From positions 372,001-436,000 of the forward strand of contig CP007051.1 in assembly GCA_000517565.1 (NCBI GenBank): 64,000 nucleotides of DNA, read 5' to 3'. The notes under the pieces were generated by a model. The model saw only the letters and a list, made by a program, of their open reading frames with translations. It did not search any database and was not told where the DNA came from. Below are positions 9,087-18,092 of the stretch, piece after piece; position 1 is the stretch's first letter; the number at the start of each line of letters is the position of its first letter. The stretch comes from Desulfurella acetivorans A63 (lineage in GTDB: Bacteria; Campylobacterota_A; Desulfurellia; Desulfurellales; Desulfurellaceae). The position numbers and the translations under genes were made by a program.

Positions 9087-9117
9087 AAGAAGGGCTTTTG
9101 CCCTTCTTTTTTCTTTT
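9087..9117 (+). terminator. Rho-independent terminator after sdhB
   Basis: A 9-bp perfect stem, AAGAAGGGC (9087-9095) with GCCCTTCTT (9100-9108), loop TTTT, followed by a T-rich run to 9117. It is one of only two convincing intrinsic terminators in the window. Confidence 0.92.
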
Positions 9118-9142
9118 CAAAAATCAATTACTATGGTAAAAT
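9114..9142 (+). promoter_or_regulatory. Possible promoter of alr-mlaEFD
   Basis: TTTTCA (9114-9119), 17 bases, TAAAAT (9137-9142). The -35 box is poor, but transcription must restart after the sdhB terminator and this is the best pair before alr. Confidence 0.4.
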
Positions 9143-9159
9143 AAATACAGGTGGTTTTG

Positions 9160-10269
9160 ATGTATGAAGTTATAAAAGAAATTAATTTAAAAACAATAGT
9201 TGAGAATTTTAAGAACATACAAAATTATGTGGGTAATGTAGATGTAATACCTGTAATTAAAGCAGATGCTTACGGACATGGAGCAATTGAAGTTGCACAA
9301 AGTTTAAGAAAAATTGTAAATAACTATTTTGCTGTAGCTTTTACACAGGAAGCTATCGAATTGAGAAAAAATAACATTAAAAACAACATATTAATTTTAA
9401 GCAGATCGGGGTTTGACGATGTTGAAGATTTATATAATTATAATTTAACACCTGTTATTCATGATTTTTTTGTTTTGCAATCAATTATAGATTTTTCAAA
9501 ATCAAAAAAATGCAGGCTGCCGATACATTTAAAATTCAACACAGGCATGAATAGATTAGGTTTTAATAAATCTGATTTGAATCATATAATTGAGCTATAC
9601 AAAAAAAATAAAGATTTTATAGATATTGTTGGTGTTATGTCGCATTTTTCAAGTTCAGAGTCAGATGTAAGAATAACAAGTAAGCAAATCTACGAATTTG
9701 AAGATATAGTTAATACCATAAAATCCAGTGATTTAGATGTTAGATACTATCATATAGCAAATAGTGGTGGTTTATTGAACTATAAAAATGCGTATTTTAA
9801 TGCGGTAAGGGCTGGTATTTCTTTGTATGGATACTATCCCAAAAAAATAGAAGATAATCCTATTAATATAAAGCCTGCTATGAGTATAAAAAGTTTTATT
9901 ATAAGTAAACGAATTGTAAATAAAGGGGAAGGAATAAGCTACGGTCCAAGCTTTATTGCAGATAAAGATATGCAAATTGCAATTGTAGCTTTTGGTTATG
10001 CTGATGGTTTATTTAGATGCATGTCTAATAAGTTTAATGCAATTGTAAACGATAAAATATGTAAAAGCGTGGGTACTATTTGCATGGACATGTTTGCTAT
10101 TGATGTTAGCGATGTTGAAGCCAGAGTAGGTGACGAAGTTATTATTATGGGCGAAAGTAAAAATTGCAAGATAGATGCAGATGATTTAGCACGCTTTGCA
10201 TCAACTATTAATTATGAAATTCTTACTAATATTGGAAAAAGTTTAAGAACAAAAAAGGTATACATATAA
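9160..10269 (+). CDS. alr: Alanine racemase
   Basis: PLP enzyme that converts L- to D-alanine for peptidoglycan. I place the start at ATG 9160, five bases after AGGTGG, giving 369 residues; an in-frame GTG at 9151 lies inside that ribosome binding site. VIKADAYGHG holds the PLP lysine (K34) and GEGISYGPS the second catalytic tyrosine of the C-terminal barrel. CMDMFAIDV is the usual substrate-site block. The stop overlaps the mlaE start by one base, so cell-wall and envelope-lipid genes are translated together. Confidence 0.93.
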   Translation: MYEVIKEINLKTIVENFKNIQNYVGNVDVIPVIKADAYGHGAIEVAQSLRKIVNNYFAVAFTQEAIELRKNNIKNNILILSRSGFDDVEDLYNYNLTPVIHDFFVLQSIIDFSKSKKCRLPIHLKFNTGMNRLGFNKSDLNHIIELYKKNKDFIDIVGVMSHFSSSESDVRITSKQIYEFEDIVNTIKSSDLDVRYYHIANSGGLLNYKNAYFNAVRAGISLYGYYPKKIEDNPINIKPAMSIKSFIISKRIVNKGEGISYGPSFIADKDMQIAIVAFGYADGLFRCMSNKFNAIVNDKICKSVGTICMDMFAIDVSDVEARVGDEVIIMGESKNCKIDADDLARFASTINYEILTNIGKSLRTKKVYI

Positions 10270-11036
10270 TGTTTATTTTTACTTACTTTGGAAGTTTAAT
10301 AGTAAATTTTATTGACCAATTAGGTGGTATTGTTATTTTAGCTTCAAAAGCATTAATTAATGTTTTTAAGGGTTCTTTTAGAATAAAACAAACCATTGAT
10401 CAATTTTACACTATTGGCGTAACATCAAGTTTTATTGTAATTTTAACCTCGCTTTTTATTGGTATGGTTGAAGCTTTACAAATTTACCATGGCTTCCAAA
10501 AGTTTGGTGCAGAAAACATAATAGGCTATACTGTAGCCGTGTCTTTAGGCAGAGAGCTTTCTCCTGTATTTACTGCTTTAATGATAGTTGCAAGAAATAT
10601 CTCTGCAATGAGTGCAGAAATTGGCACAATGAAAATTACAGAACAGATAGATGCTATGGAGGTTATGGCAGTTGACCCTATAAATTATATTGTTACGCCA
10701 AGAATTGTTGCTACTGTTGTTATGCTACCGTTTTTAGTTGCTTTATCTAATGTTGTAGGTAATATTGGTGGTTATATTGTTGGTGTTTTTATACTAAAAG
10801 TCAATTCAGTATCTTATATTGACAATATAAAACAATATCTTGATTTAAGCGATTTAACCTATGGTTTCATTAAAGCGGCAGTATTTGGATTGATTATTTC
10901 TTCAATTGGTTGCTATATGGGTCTAAATACCTCAAAAGGAGCAAAAGGTGTTGGTTTGTCTACAACAAAAGCTGTTGTAGTATCAAGCGTAGCTATTTTA
11001 GTTGCTGATTACATTTTGTCAGCATTTTTATTTTAA
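10269..11036 (+). CDS. mlaE: Phospholipid ABC transporter permease MlaE
   Basis: Inner-membrane permease of the Mla/MCE lipid transport system. The 255 residues have about five hydrophobic segments and the family pattern around LGRELSPVFTALMIVARNISAMSAEIG, followed by EQIDAMEVMAVDPINYIVTPRI. The start codon overlaps the alr stop (TAATG). It is followed by the ATPase and MCE genes in the order E-F-D. No MlaA, MlaB or MlaC gene is present nearby. Confidence 0.92.
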   Translation: MFIFTYFGSLIVNFIDQLGGIVILASKALINVFKGSFRIKQTIDQFYTIGVTSSFIVILTSLFIGMVEALQIYHGFQKFGAENIIGYTVAVSLGRELSPVFTALMIVARNISAMSAEIGTMKITEQIDAMEVMAVDPINYIVTPRIVATVVMLPFLVALSNVVGNIGGYIVGVFILKVNSVSYIDNIKQYLDLSDLTYGFIKAAVFGLIISSIGCYMGLNTSKGAKGVGLSTTKAVVVSSVAILVADYILSAFLF

Positions 11037-11037
11037 T

Positions 11038-11769
11038 ATGATAGAAATTAAAAATTTAAGAAAAGCTTTTGGCAATCAGGTAGTTTTAAACAATTTAGAT
11101 CTAAAAATAGAAGCAGGTAAAATAACAGTGATATTGGGCAAAAGTGGCCAGGGTAAAAGTGTCTTAATAAAAAGCATTATAGGTACATTAAAACCAGATT
11201 CTGGTAAAATAATGTTTGATAATAAAAATTTATTGGATATGAAATTGCCAGAATTTAACAAAATAAGAATGAAATTTGGTGTGCTTTTTCAAGAAGCCGC
11301 GTTGTTTGATTCGATGAATGTTTTTGAAAATGTAGCTTTTCCTGTTGTTGAACATAAGCTTATTAATAAAAAAAATATCAAAGACGAAGTAAGACGAGTA
11401 TTGGATTTGGTAGAACTTGGTGATGTAGAAGAAAAATACCCAAGTGAACTATCTGGTGGTATGAAAAAACGCGTAGGGCTAGCAAGAGCTATTATTACAA
11501 AACCTCAAATAATTTTCTTCGATGAGCCAACGACTGGTTTAGATCCAATTGTTTCATATTCTATAGCAAAACTTATTAAAGATATGAAAGCTAAATTAAA
11601 TACAACATGCTTGGTTATTACACATGATCTTGATGTAGCAAACTTGATTGCTGACTTTATAGGTTTTTTAGATGGTGGGAAAATTATAGAGTTTGATGAA
11701 AAAGAAAATTTCTTTAGATCAAATTCTCCAATTGTTAGAGAGTTTTTAGATGCATTTAAAGGAGGCTAA
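11038..11769 (+). CDS. mlaF: Phospholipid ABC transporter ATPase MlaF
   Basis: Cytoplasmic ATPase that powers MlaE. Walker A is GKSGQGKS at 34-41; the signature LSGGMKKR, Walker B IIFFDEP and a D-loop LDP follow. I chose ATG 11038, one base after the mlaE stop, because the protein then begins MIEIKNL as the family does; the frame is open 12 codons further upstream inside mlaE. There is no clear Shine-Dalgarno, so translation is probably coupled to mlaE. Confidence 0.92.
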   Translation: MIEIKNLRKAFGNQVVLNNLDLKIEAGKITVILGKSGQGKSVLIKSIIGTLKPDSGKIMFDNKNLLDMKLPEFNKIRMKFGVLFQEAALFDSMNVFENVAFPVVEHKLINKKNIKDEVRRVLDLVELGDVEEKYPSELSGGMKKRVGLARAIITKPQIIFFDEPTTGLDPIVSYSIAKLIKDMKAKLNTTCLVITHDLDVANLIADFIGFLDGGKIIEFDEKENFFRSNSPIVREFLDAFKGG

Positions 11770-11772
11770 TTA

Positions 11773-13200
11773 ATGAAAAAAGAGACAACAATTGGTCTTT
11801 TCGCTTTTGCTATAATAGTATTGTTTGGGGCAATGACAATAAAACTTGGTCAAATTAGTCTTACAAAAAGACCAACATACACACTTTATGCAACATTTTC
11901 AAATGTATCTGGACTGAAAAATAAGGCTAAAGTAACTGTTGCTGGTGTTGAAGTAGGTTATGTTAAAAATATTGAATTAACACCACAGGGTGCTAAAGTT
12001 GCCATGGAAATTTACTCTAATTATAAAATACCCAAAGATTCAATTTGTTCAATTTCTACAACAAGCTTGCTTGGAGAAACCTACATTGAGATTACGCAAG
12101 GCAAAAGCAATATTTATTTAGCCAATAATCAGTCTTTTATTTATACACAATCTGCTGTTGGATTAAATAATGTTGTGCGTGGTGCAAGTGAAGTACTAAA
12201 TCAGCAAAACAGAGATAATCTTGCTAAAGCGCTTGAAAATATTGCCGTATTAACGGCTAATTTAAATGAAGTAGTCAATGAAAACAGAGCGGCACTCAGG
12301 GCGACAATTTTAGAAGCAAAACAGGCAATGCTTGCATTTAACCAAGCAATGTCAAATATAAACGAAACTGTTTTGCAATCAAGGCCTGATTTAAAAGTAG
12401 CGCTTGAAAATGCAAAAAAATCAATGGGCAAACTCAATGCTTCTTTGGATAATATTTATGCTTTAACAGAAGATGTTAAAGAAGGAAAAGGAACCATTGG
12501 TGGTCTTATGACAAAAGATGAAATATACAACAATATTAATAATGCAACAGCAAATATCGATGAGATTTCAAGAAAAATTAATGAAGGCAAAGGCACAGTG
12601 GGTAAGCTAGTAAATGATGAGGGTGTTTACGATAATCTAAATTCAACGCTTAAAGATTTAAAAGAATACTTTGGCCGCATGAATAGAATACTTGTACAGG
12701 CAAATATTCAAGGTAATTACTTAACGCGCGGTGGCAATTCTATGGGAATTGCGGGTGTAAATATATATACAGCACCTGATAGGTTTTATAGAATTGAAGC
12801 GGTTAATGAGAAGAATTACGAAAATACACCAAATCCTTCTAGTCAGAATACAAAAACGCGCATAACAGCAGAAATGGGCAAGCGCTACAATAACATAGTT
12901 ATAAGAGGCGGCATTATTGAGTCAACTTTTGGTGTTGGTGCCGACTATTATGTTACGCCTGATCTGAAATTAACAGCGGATGCATTTGATTTTAACCATT
13001 CAAACGATATAAGGGATCACAATGCACAACTAAGGATTCAAGCTTCATATAGAATTTTAAGACATTTTTATTTATATGGTGGTGTTAATGACTTATTAAA
13101 TAGCCAATCAAGATCGCCTTTTATAGGTTTGGGTATGAAATTTACAAACGAGGATTTAAAATACTTTGCAGGGGCTGCAAGCAGTATACCGCATAATTAA
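11773..13200 (+). CDS. mlaD: MCE-domain lipid transporter MlaD with C-terminal beta-barrel-like domain
   Basis: The 475 residues are far longer than the roughly 180 of E. coli MlaD. In order: a membrane anchor (about 7-25), one MCE domain (about 37-115, with FSNVSGLKNKAKVTVAGVEVGYV), a long helical part (about 140-310), and a C-terminal region of alternating strands rich in aromatic and polar residues. The helical part contains two copies of an EGKGT(I/V)G motif. The last part reads like a small outer-membrane barrel. Such MCE-barrel fusions are known from a diderm Firmicute, where one protein spans the envelope. This would explain the absence of mlaA and mlaC. Confidence 0.85.
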   Translation: MKKETTIGLFAFAIIVLFGAMTIKLGQISLTKRPTYTLYATFSNVSGLKNKAKVTVAGVEVGYVKNIELTPQGAKVAMEIYSNYKIPKDSICSISTTSLLGETYIEITQGKSNIYLANNQSFIYTQSAVGLNNVVRGASEVLNQQNRDNLAKALENIAVLTANLNEVVNENRAALRATILEAKQAMLAFNQAMSNINETVLQSRPDLKVALENAKKSMGKLNASLDNIYALTEDVKEGKGTIGGLMTKDEIYNNINNATANIDEISRKINEGKGTVGKLVNDEGVYDNLNSTLKDLKEYFGRMNRILVQANIQGNYLTRGGNSMGIAGVNIYTAPDRFYRIEAVNEKNYENTPNPSSQNTKTRITAEMGKRYNNIVIRGGIIESTFGVGADYYVTPDLKLTADAFDFNHSNDIRDHNAQLRIQASYRILRHFYLYGGVNDLLNSQSRSPFIGLGMKFTNEDLKYFAGAASSIPHN

Positions 13201-13209
13201 GGAGAGTAT

Positions 13210-14562
13210 ATGTTTTATAAAAGCACACGTTGTGGGGTAGATAAGATTAGCTTTAAAGATGCAATAATGATGGGCCTTGCAACAGATGGTGGCCTCATTG
13301 TGCCAGAATTTGTACCAAAACTTTTGCCACAAAATTTAAAAAACGATGATTTTAAATCCATTGCATTTGAAATATTTAAACTCTATATAGATGATATCAA
13401 AGAAAAAGACATATTTGATCTTATTGAAAAGAGCTATGCTGTTTTTGATGATATTGAGGTTACACCTATTAGGCAATTTGATAGCTTATATATTTTAGAG
13501 TTATTCCATGGTCCAACTTATGCATTTAAAGACATTGCTTTGCAGTTTTTAGGAAATCTTTTTGAGTATATTTTAGATGAGCGCAATCAAACATTGAATG
13601 TGCTTGGTGCTACAAGTGGCGATACGGGTAGTGCCGCAATTTATGGACTTAAAGGCAAAAAAAATGTCAAGGTATTTATACTTTATCCTAAAAATGGCGT
13701 AAGCCCTACTCAAGAGCTTCAAATGTGTGATATTGAAGATAAAAATGTTTTTCCAATAGCCATAAATGGTACATTTGATGATTGTCAGAATATCATAAAG
13801 GAAATCTTTAAAGATAATACTTTTAAAGAAAAGTACCATTTAGGCTCTATCAATTCTATTAATTTTGCCCGAATTTTAGCTCAGATTGTATATTATTACT
13901 ATGCATTTTTAAAAATAGGTAAAAATGTATTGTTTAGTGTACCAACAGGCAACTTCGGTGATATATTTGCAGGATATTTAGCTAAATTAATGGGTTTGCC
14001 AGTAGAAAAACTTATTTTAGCCACAAACGAAAATGATGTATTATATAGGTTTGTACGCTTTGGTGATTATTCAAAACAAAATGTTAAAAAAACGTTAAGT
14101 CCTTCTATGGATATACAACTTGCAAGCAATTTTGAGCGTTATATCTATTACTTATATGATCAAGATTGTAACAAAGTTAAAAATTTGATGGTAGAATTAA
14201 ATAAAAATAGCAAACTTTCATTTACCGATAAACTCAATCAAATACAAAGCGATTTTAGCGCGTATAGAACAAGCGATAAGGAAATTTTAGAAACTATTAA
14301 ATATTTTTATGAAAAATATAATTATATTATAGATCCACATACTGCTTGTGGAGTTAAAGCGGCCTTAAAGGAAGGTAAACAAACAATATGTTTGGCTACT
14401 GCTCACCCCGCTAAATTTAGTGAAGCTATAGAAAATGCTTTGGGCTTTAAAATAGACATGCCTGAAAAATTAGCAAAACTTAAAACAAAAAAAAGAAATT
14501 TTGAGCAAGAAAACAGTATTGAAGCAATCAAACATTTTATAGAATTAAATGCTAATGTATAG
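13210..14562 (+). CDS. thrC: Threonine synthase
   Basis: PLP enzyme converting O-phosphohomoserine to threonine, the last step of threonine synthesis. The 450 residues carry the PLP lysine at K107 in GPTYAFKDIALQFLGN, and the phosphate-binding GATSGDTGSAA block. FSVPTGNFGDIFAGY in the second half is also typical. GGAGAG precedes the ATG, ten bases after mlaD. No other threonine gene is adjacent. Confidence 0.94.
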   Translation: MFYKSTRCGVDKISFKDAIMMGLATDGGLIVPEFVPKLLPQNLKNDDFKSIAFEIFKLYIDDIKEKDIFDLIEKSYAVFDDIEVTPIRQFDSLYILELFHGPTYAFKDIALQFLGNLFEYILDERNQTLNVLGATSGDTGSAAIYGLKGKKNVKVFILYPKNGVSPTQELQMCDIEDKNVFPIAINGTFDDCQNIIKEIFKDNTFKEKYHLGSINSINFARILAQIVYYYYAFLKIGKNVLFSVPTGNFGDIFAGYLAKLMGLPVEKLILATNENDVLYRFVRFGDYSKQNVKKTLSPSMDIQLASNFERYIYYLYDQDCNKVKNLMVELNKNSKLSFTDKLNQIQSDFSAYRTSDKEILETIKYFYEKYNYIIDPHTACGVKAALKEGKQTICLATAHPAKFSEAIENALGFKIDMPEKLAKLKTKKRNFEQENSIEAIKHFIELNANV

Positions 14563-14568
14563 TCACCA

Positions 14569-14595
14569 TTGACTTTTTAATAACCATATTATAAA
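14569..14595 (+). promoter_or_regulatory. Possible promoter of glcD
   Basis: TTGACT (14569-14574), 15 bases, TATAAA (14590-14595). The boxes are good but the spacing is short. Confidence 0.4.
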
Positions 14596-14606
14596 TTAGG
14601 CGTAAT

Positions 14607-15965
14607 ATGAAATTTGATTATTTAAAGGATTTACTGGGAAATCGTTTTTTAGAAGAAAAAATTGATAGGTTACAATATGCTTACGATGCTACGCAAAAAA
14701 TGTATATGCCAGATTGCGTGGTACTTCCAAAAAATACTGAAGAAGTAAGCAAAATAGTAAAGTTTGCAAACGAAAATAAAATACCTGTTGTTGCCAGAGG
14801 TTGCGCAAGTGGATTTAGTGGAGGCGCACTCAATATAGATGGCGGAATAGCACTTTCAATGGAACTTATGAATAATATAATAGAGATTGATTTAGATAAT
14901 TTGATTGCTACAGTTGAGCCTGGTGTGGTAAATTATGATTTACAAGTAAAATTAAAGCCGTTTGGTCTGTTTTTTCCACCGGATCCTTCAAGCTGGAAGT
15001 TTTCTTCAATTGGTGGTAATATAGCAGAAAATGCAGGTGGTCCAAAAGCGGTTAAGTATGGGGTAGTTAAAGATTGGGTTTTAGGTTTAGAAGTGGTGCT
15101 TGCAGATGGTTCTATAATTAATGTTGGATCTAAAAATGTTAAAGATGTTGCAGGATACAATTTAACACAGCTATTTGTAGGTAGTGAAGGAACACTAGGT
15201 ATTATAACAAAAGCGCTATTGAAGTTACATCCAATTGCACAAGGTAGTCAAACATTGCAAGCTACTTTTTATGATATGAGCCTTGCAGCTAAAACTGTAA
15301 GTGATATAATAAAAAATAAAATTATACCGAGTTCTTTAGAATTTGTTGACCATCAAGCAATACTTACTGTAGAAGATGCTCTGAAAGCTAATTTGCCAAC
15401 AGACGCCGATGCTATTTTAATTATTGAAGTGGAAGGCTCAAAATTTCAAATTAAAGAAGATGTAGAAAAAATAGTGCAAATATGCACTGAAAATGGAGCA
15501 AAAGTTAAAATTGCACATTCAATTGAAGAAGAAGAAAGTATATGGCTTGCAAGAAGGTCGATTTCACCTACACTAAAGCGCATAGCTGATGGTAAATTAA
15601 ACGAGGACATAGTTGTGCCACGATCTAAAATTGCCGAAATGATTAAAAAAACTCAAGAGATTGCAAAAAAGTACAATGTTTTGATAGTCAATTTTGGTCA
15701 TGCAGGTGATGGTAATATTCATACAAATATTATGTATAACACAAAAGATAAAGATGAAGAAAAAAGAGCGTATCAAGCAATGGATGAAGTTTTTGATGAA
15801 TGTTTAAAGTTAGGTGGTTCTATTAGCGGTGAGCATGGTATTGGTATCACCAAGCAAGATTATCTGGAGCGCCAGGTGGGTTCAAGAACAATACAGTTAT
15901 ACAAACAAATAAAATATGCATTTGATCCAAACAATATACTAAACCCTCATAAAATGAAACTATAA
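14607..15965 (+). CDS. glcD: FAD-linked 2-hydroxyacid oxidase, GlcD-like
   Basis: FAD subunit of a glycolate or D-lactate dehydrogenase. The 452 residues have the PCMH-type FAD domain (VARGCASGFSGGA near 70, IGGNIAENAGGPKAVKYGV near 138) and the FAD-oxidase C domain ending FDPNNILNPHKM. NFGHAGDGNIH is the catalytic histidine region of this family. The stop overlaps the start of the iron-sulfur partner gene. Substrate cannot be fixed from sequence; glycolate, D-lactate and D-2-hydroxyglutarate oxidases look alike. Confidence 0.88.
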   Translation: MKFDYLKDLLGNRFLEEKIDRLQYAYDATQKMYMPDCVVLPKNTEEVSKIVKFANENKIPVVARGCASGFSGGALNIDGGIALSMELMNNIIEIDLDNLIATVEPGVVNYDLQVKLKPFGLFFPPDPSSWKFSSIGGNIAENAGGPKAVKYGVVKDWVLGLEVVLADGSIINVGSKNVKDVAGYNLTQLFVGSEGTLGIITKALLKLHPIAQGSQTLQATFYDMSLAAKTVSDIIKNKIIPSSLEFVDHQAILTVEDALKANLPTDADAILIIEVEGSKFQIKEDVEKIVQICTENGAKVKIAHSIEEEESIWLARRSISPTLKRIADGKLNEDIVVPRSKIAEMIKKTQEIAKKYNVLIVNFGHAGDGNIHTNIMYNTKDKDEEKRAYQAMDEVFDECLKLGGSISGEHGIGITKQDYLERQVGSRTIQLYKQIKYAFDPNNILNPHKMKL

Positions 15966-17221
15966 TGGATGAGAGATTAAAAAAAGAGTGGGAATCGTGC
16001 GTAAAGTGCGGTCTGTGTCGCAGCGTATGTCCCGTTTTTAAGGAATTGCGCCAGGAGCCTTTTGTTGCCCGTGGTCATATAAGTTTATTAAGTGAGTTTA
16101 TAAAAGGCAACTTTGATTTTGATAGTGAAAAATCCAAAGATTATCTATATAAGTGTCTTTTATGTACCACTTGCGTTGAAGCTTGTCCAAATGATTCTGG
16201 CACAGATACAATAGTTGAAATTGCAAGAAGGCGGATTGTAGAATTACATGGTTTGCCGCTTTATAAAAAAGTAATGGCAAAAATCCTTCTAAATAGGAAC
16301 CTTATGGATTTAAGTGCTCTAAGCGCAAATTTATTATCTGTGTTTTTATTTAACAAAAATACAAATACATCAAGACAGTCTAATAGCTTAAAAATAAAAT
16401 TACCTTTTGTTGATAAAGACAGACTACTACCACCTTTAGCGCCAAAAACTTTTTATCACAAATATGAAAGTTACGGAAAAAATGCAAAAATATCAATTTT
16501 CCCTGGATGCTTGATAAATTATACATATGTAAAAATAGGTGATGCTTTTATAAATATATTACATAAACTAAATATTAGCTACTTAATAGAAAAAAGAGCA
16601 AGTTGTTGCGGTGCTCCTATTTATTTTAGTGGTAATTTTGATGATGCAAAAATTCTTGCCAAAAGAAACATTGATTTATTTTACAATCAAGATATTGATT
16701 ATTTAGTGGTTCTTGAGCCAACTTGCGCTAGCATGATGAAGTTTGATTACCCAAAATTATTTATGTATTTTGATGATGAAGAATACATAAAAAAAGCTAC
16801 TGAATTTGCAGAAAAGATAATTGACCCGGTAAAATACCTATATGATAATACAGATATAAAAGATAGATTAAAGGACACTGGGTTAACTGTAACCTACCAC
16901 GATCCATGTCACCTAAAGCGTACGCAAAAGGTTAAAAATGAACCAAGAGATTTAATAAAGCATGCTGCAAAATTTAAAGAAATGAAAGAAGCCGATAGAT
17001 GTTGTGGTAATGGTGGTACATTTAGTATAGACTACAGAGATTTATCTTTGAAAATTGCTTCAAGAAAAATTGACAATATATTGAATAGTAAAGCTCAAGT
17101 ACTTGTGACAGGTTGCAGTGCATGCATTATGCAATTATCAGAAGCTTTGCATATTGCAGGTCATGATGAGATAAAAACGCTCCATACGCTTGAGTTAATT
17201 GATAAATCACTGGGAGGTTGA
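15965..17221 (+). CDS. glcF: Iron-sulfur subunit of 2-hydroxyacid oxidase, GlcF-like
   Basis: Electron-transfer partner of the preceding flavoprotein, probably feeding membrane quinones. The 418 residues begin with two ferredoxin motifs, CVKCGLCRSVCP at 12-23 and CLLCTTCVEACP near 60-71. Two CCG domains follow: SCCGAPIYFSGN with upstream GCLIN, and YHDPCHLKR with RCCGNGG and a final GCSAC. The ATG lies at the glcD stop, so synthesis of the two subunits is coupled. Confidence 0.88.
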   Translation: MDERLKKEWESCVKCGLCRSVCPVFKELRQEPFVARGHISLLSEFIKGNFDFDSEKSKDYLYKCLLCTTCVEACPNDSGTDTIVEIARRRIVELHGLPLYKKVMAKILLNRNLMDLSALSANLLSVFLFNKNTNTSRQSNSLKIKLPFVDKDRLLPPLAPKTFYHKYESYGKNAKISIFPGCLINYTYVKIGDAFINILHKLNISYLIEKRASCCGAPIYFSGNFDDAKILAKRNIDLFYNQDIDYLVVLEPTCASMMKFDYPKLFMYFDDEEYIKKATEFAEKIIDPVKYLYDNTDIKDRLKDTGLTVTYHDPCHLKRTQKVKNEPRDLIKHAAKFKEMKEADRCCGNGGTFSIDYRDLSLKIASRKIDNILNSKAQVLVTGCSACIMQLSEALHIAGHDEIKTLHTLELIDKSLGG

Positions 17222-17222
17222 C

Positions 17223-18092
17223 ATGCCTAAAATAAGAAAAGCTGTGTTTCCGGTTGCAGGATTTGGTACCCGGTTTTTGCCTGTTACTAAATCATCGCCA
17301 AAAGAAATGTTGCCTTTGGTGGATAAGCCTTTAATTCACTATGGCGTAAAAGAAGCAGTTGATGCAGGTATTGAACAGGTAATACTAATAACAGGAAGAG
17401 GCAAGCGAGCTATTGAAGACTATTTTGATATTTCTTTTGAGCTTGAATTTCATTTAAAGTTGCACAATAAAGAAGAATTGATCGAAGAAATGCGCTCGAT
17501 TAGTAATATGGCAGATTTTGTTTACATGCGCCAGGAAGAGCCGAAGGGTCTTGGACATGCAATCTTGAGAGCAAAAGATGTTGTGGGTAATGAACCGTTT
17601 GTTGTGATTTTGCCAGATGACATAATTATTAATGAAAAAGGTGCGATAGAGCAATTAATGGAAGTTTACAATAAGTACAATTGTTCTGTGCTTGGTCTTG
17701 AAATGGTTGATCAAAAAGAAACAGACAAGTATGGGATAGTTGGTGGTATAAAATTTGAAGAAAATATATATAAACTTGACCAGTTTGTTGAAAAACCGAG
17801 CCCTCAAGAAGCACCAAGTAATATTGCTATTATTGGCAGGTATATTTTTACACCACGTATTTTTGAAGCATTACAGTCGATACCTTATGGAAAAAATAAT
17901 GAATTGCAATTAACTGATGCCATAAAGTTTTTATCTACAAAAGAAGCTATATATGGCAAACTGATTGAAGGCAAAAGATTTGATTGCGGATCAAAGTTAG
18001 GTTTTCTCAAAGCTACAGTTGAGCTATCCTTACAGGATGATTCAATCAAAGAAGAATTTAAACAATATTTGATAGAGGTTGTAAATGCTTGA
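17223..18092 (+). CDS. galU: UTP-glucose-1-phosphate uridylyltransferase
   Basis: Makes UDP-glucose for envelope polysaccharides. I place the start at ATG 17223, behind GGGAGG, which gives 289 residues beginning MPKIRKAVFPVAGFGTRFLP; an upstream in-frame start inside glcF has no ribosome binding site. The nucleotide-binding GFGTRFLPVTKSSPKEMLPLVDKP block is characteristic. VILPDDIII holds the metal-binding Asp pair, and FVEKP follows. It overlaps serS by 8 bases. Confidence 0.93.
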   Translation: MPKIRKAVFPVAGFGTRFLPVTKSSPKEMLPLVDKPLIHYGVKEAVDAGIEQVILITGRGKRAIEDYFDISFELEFHLKLHNKEELIEEMRSISNMADFVYMRQEEPKGLGHAILRAKDVVGNEPFVVILPDDIIINEKGAIEQLMEVYNKYNCSVLGLEMVDQKETDKYGIVGGIKFEENIYKLDQFVEKPSPQEAPSNIAIIGRYIFTPRIFEALQSIPYGKNNELQLTDAIKFLSTKEAIYGKLIEGKRFDCGSKLGFLKATVELSLQDDSIKEEFKQYLIEVVNA

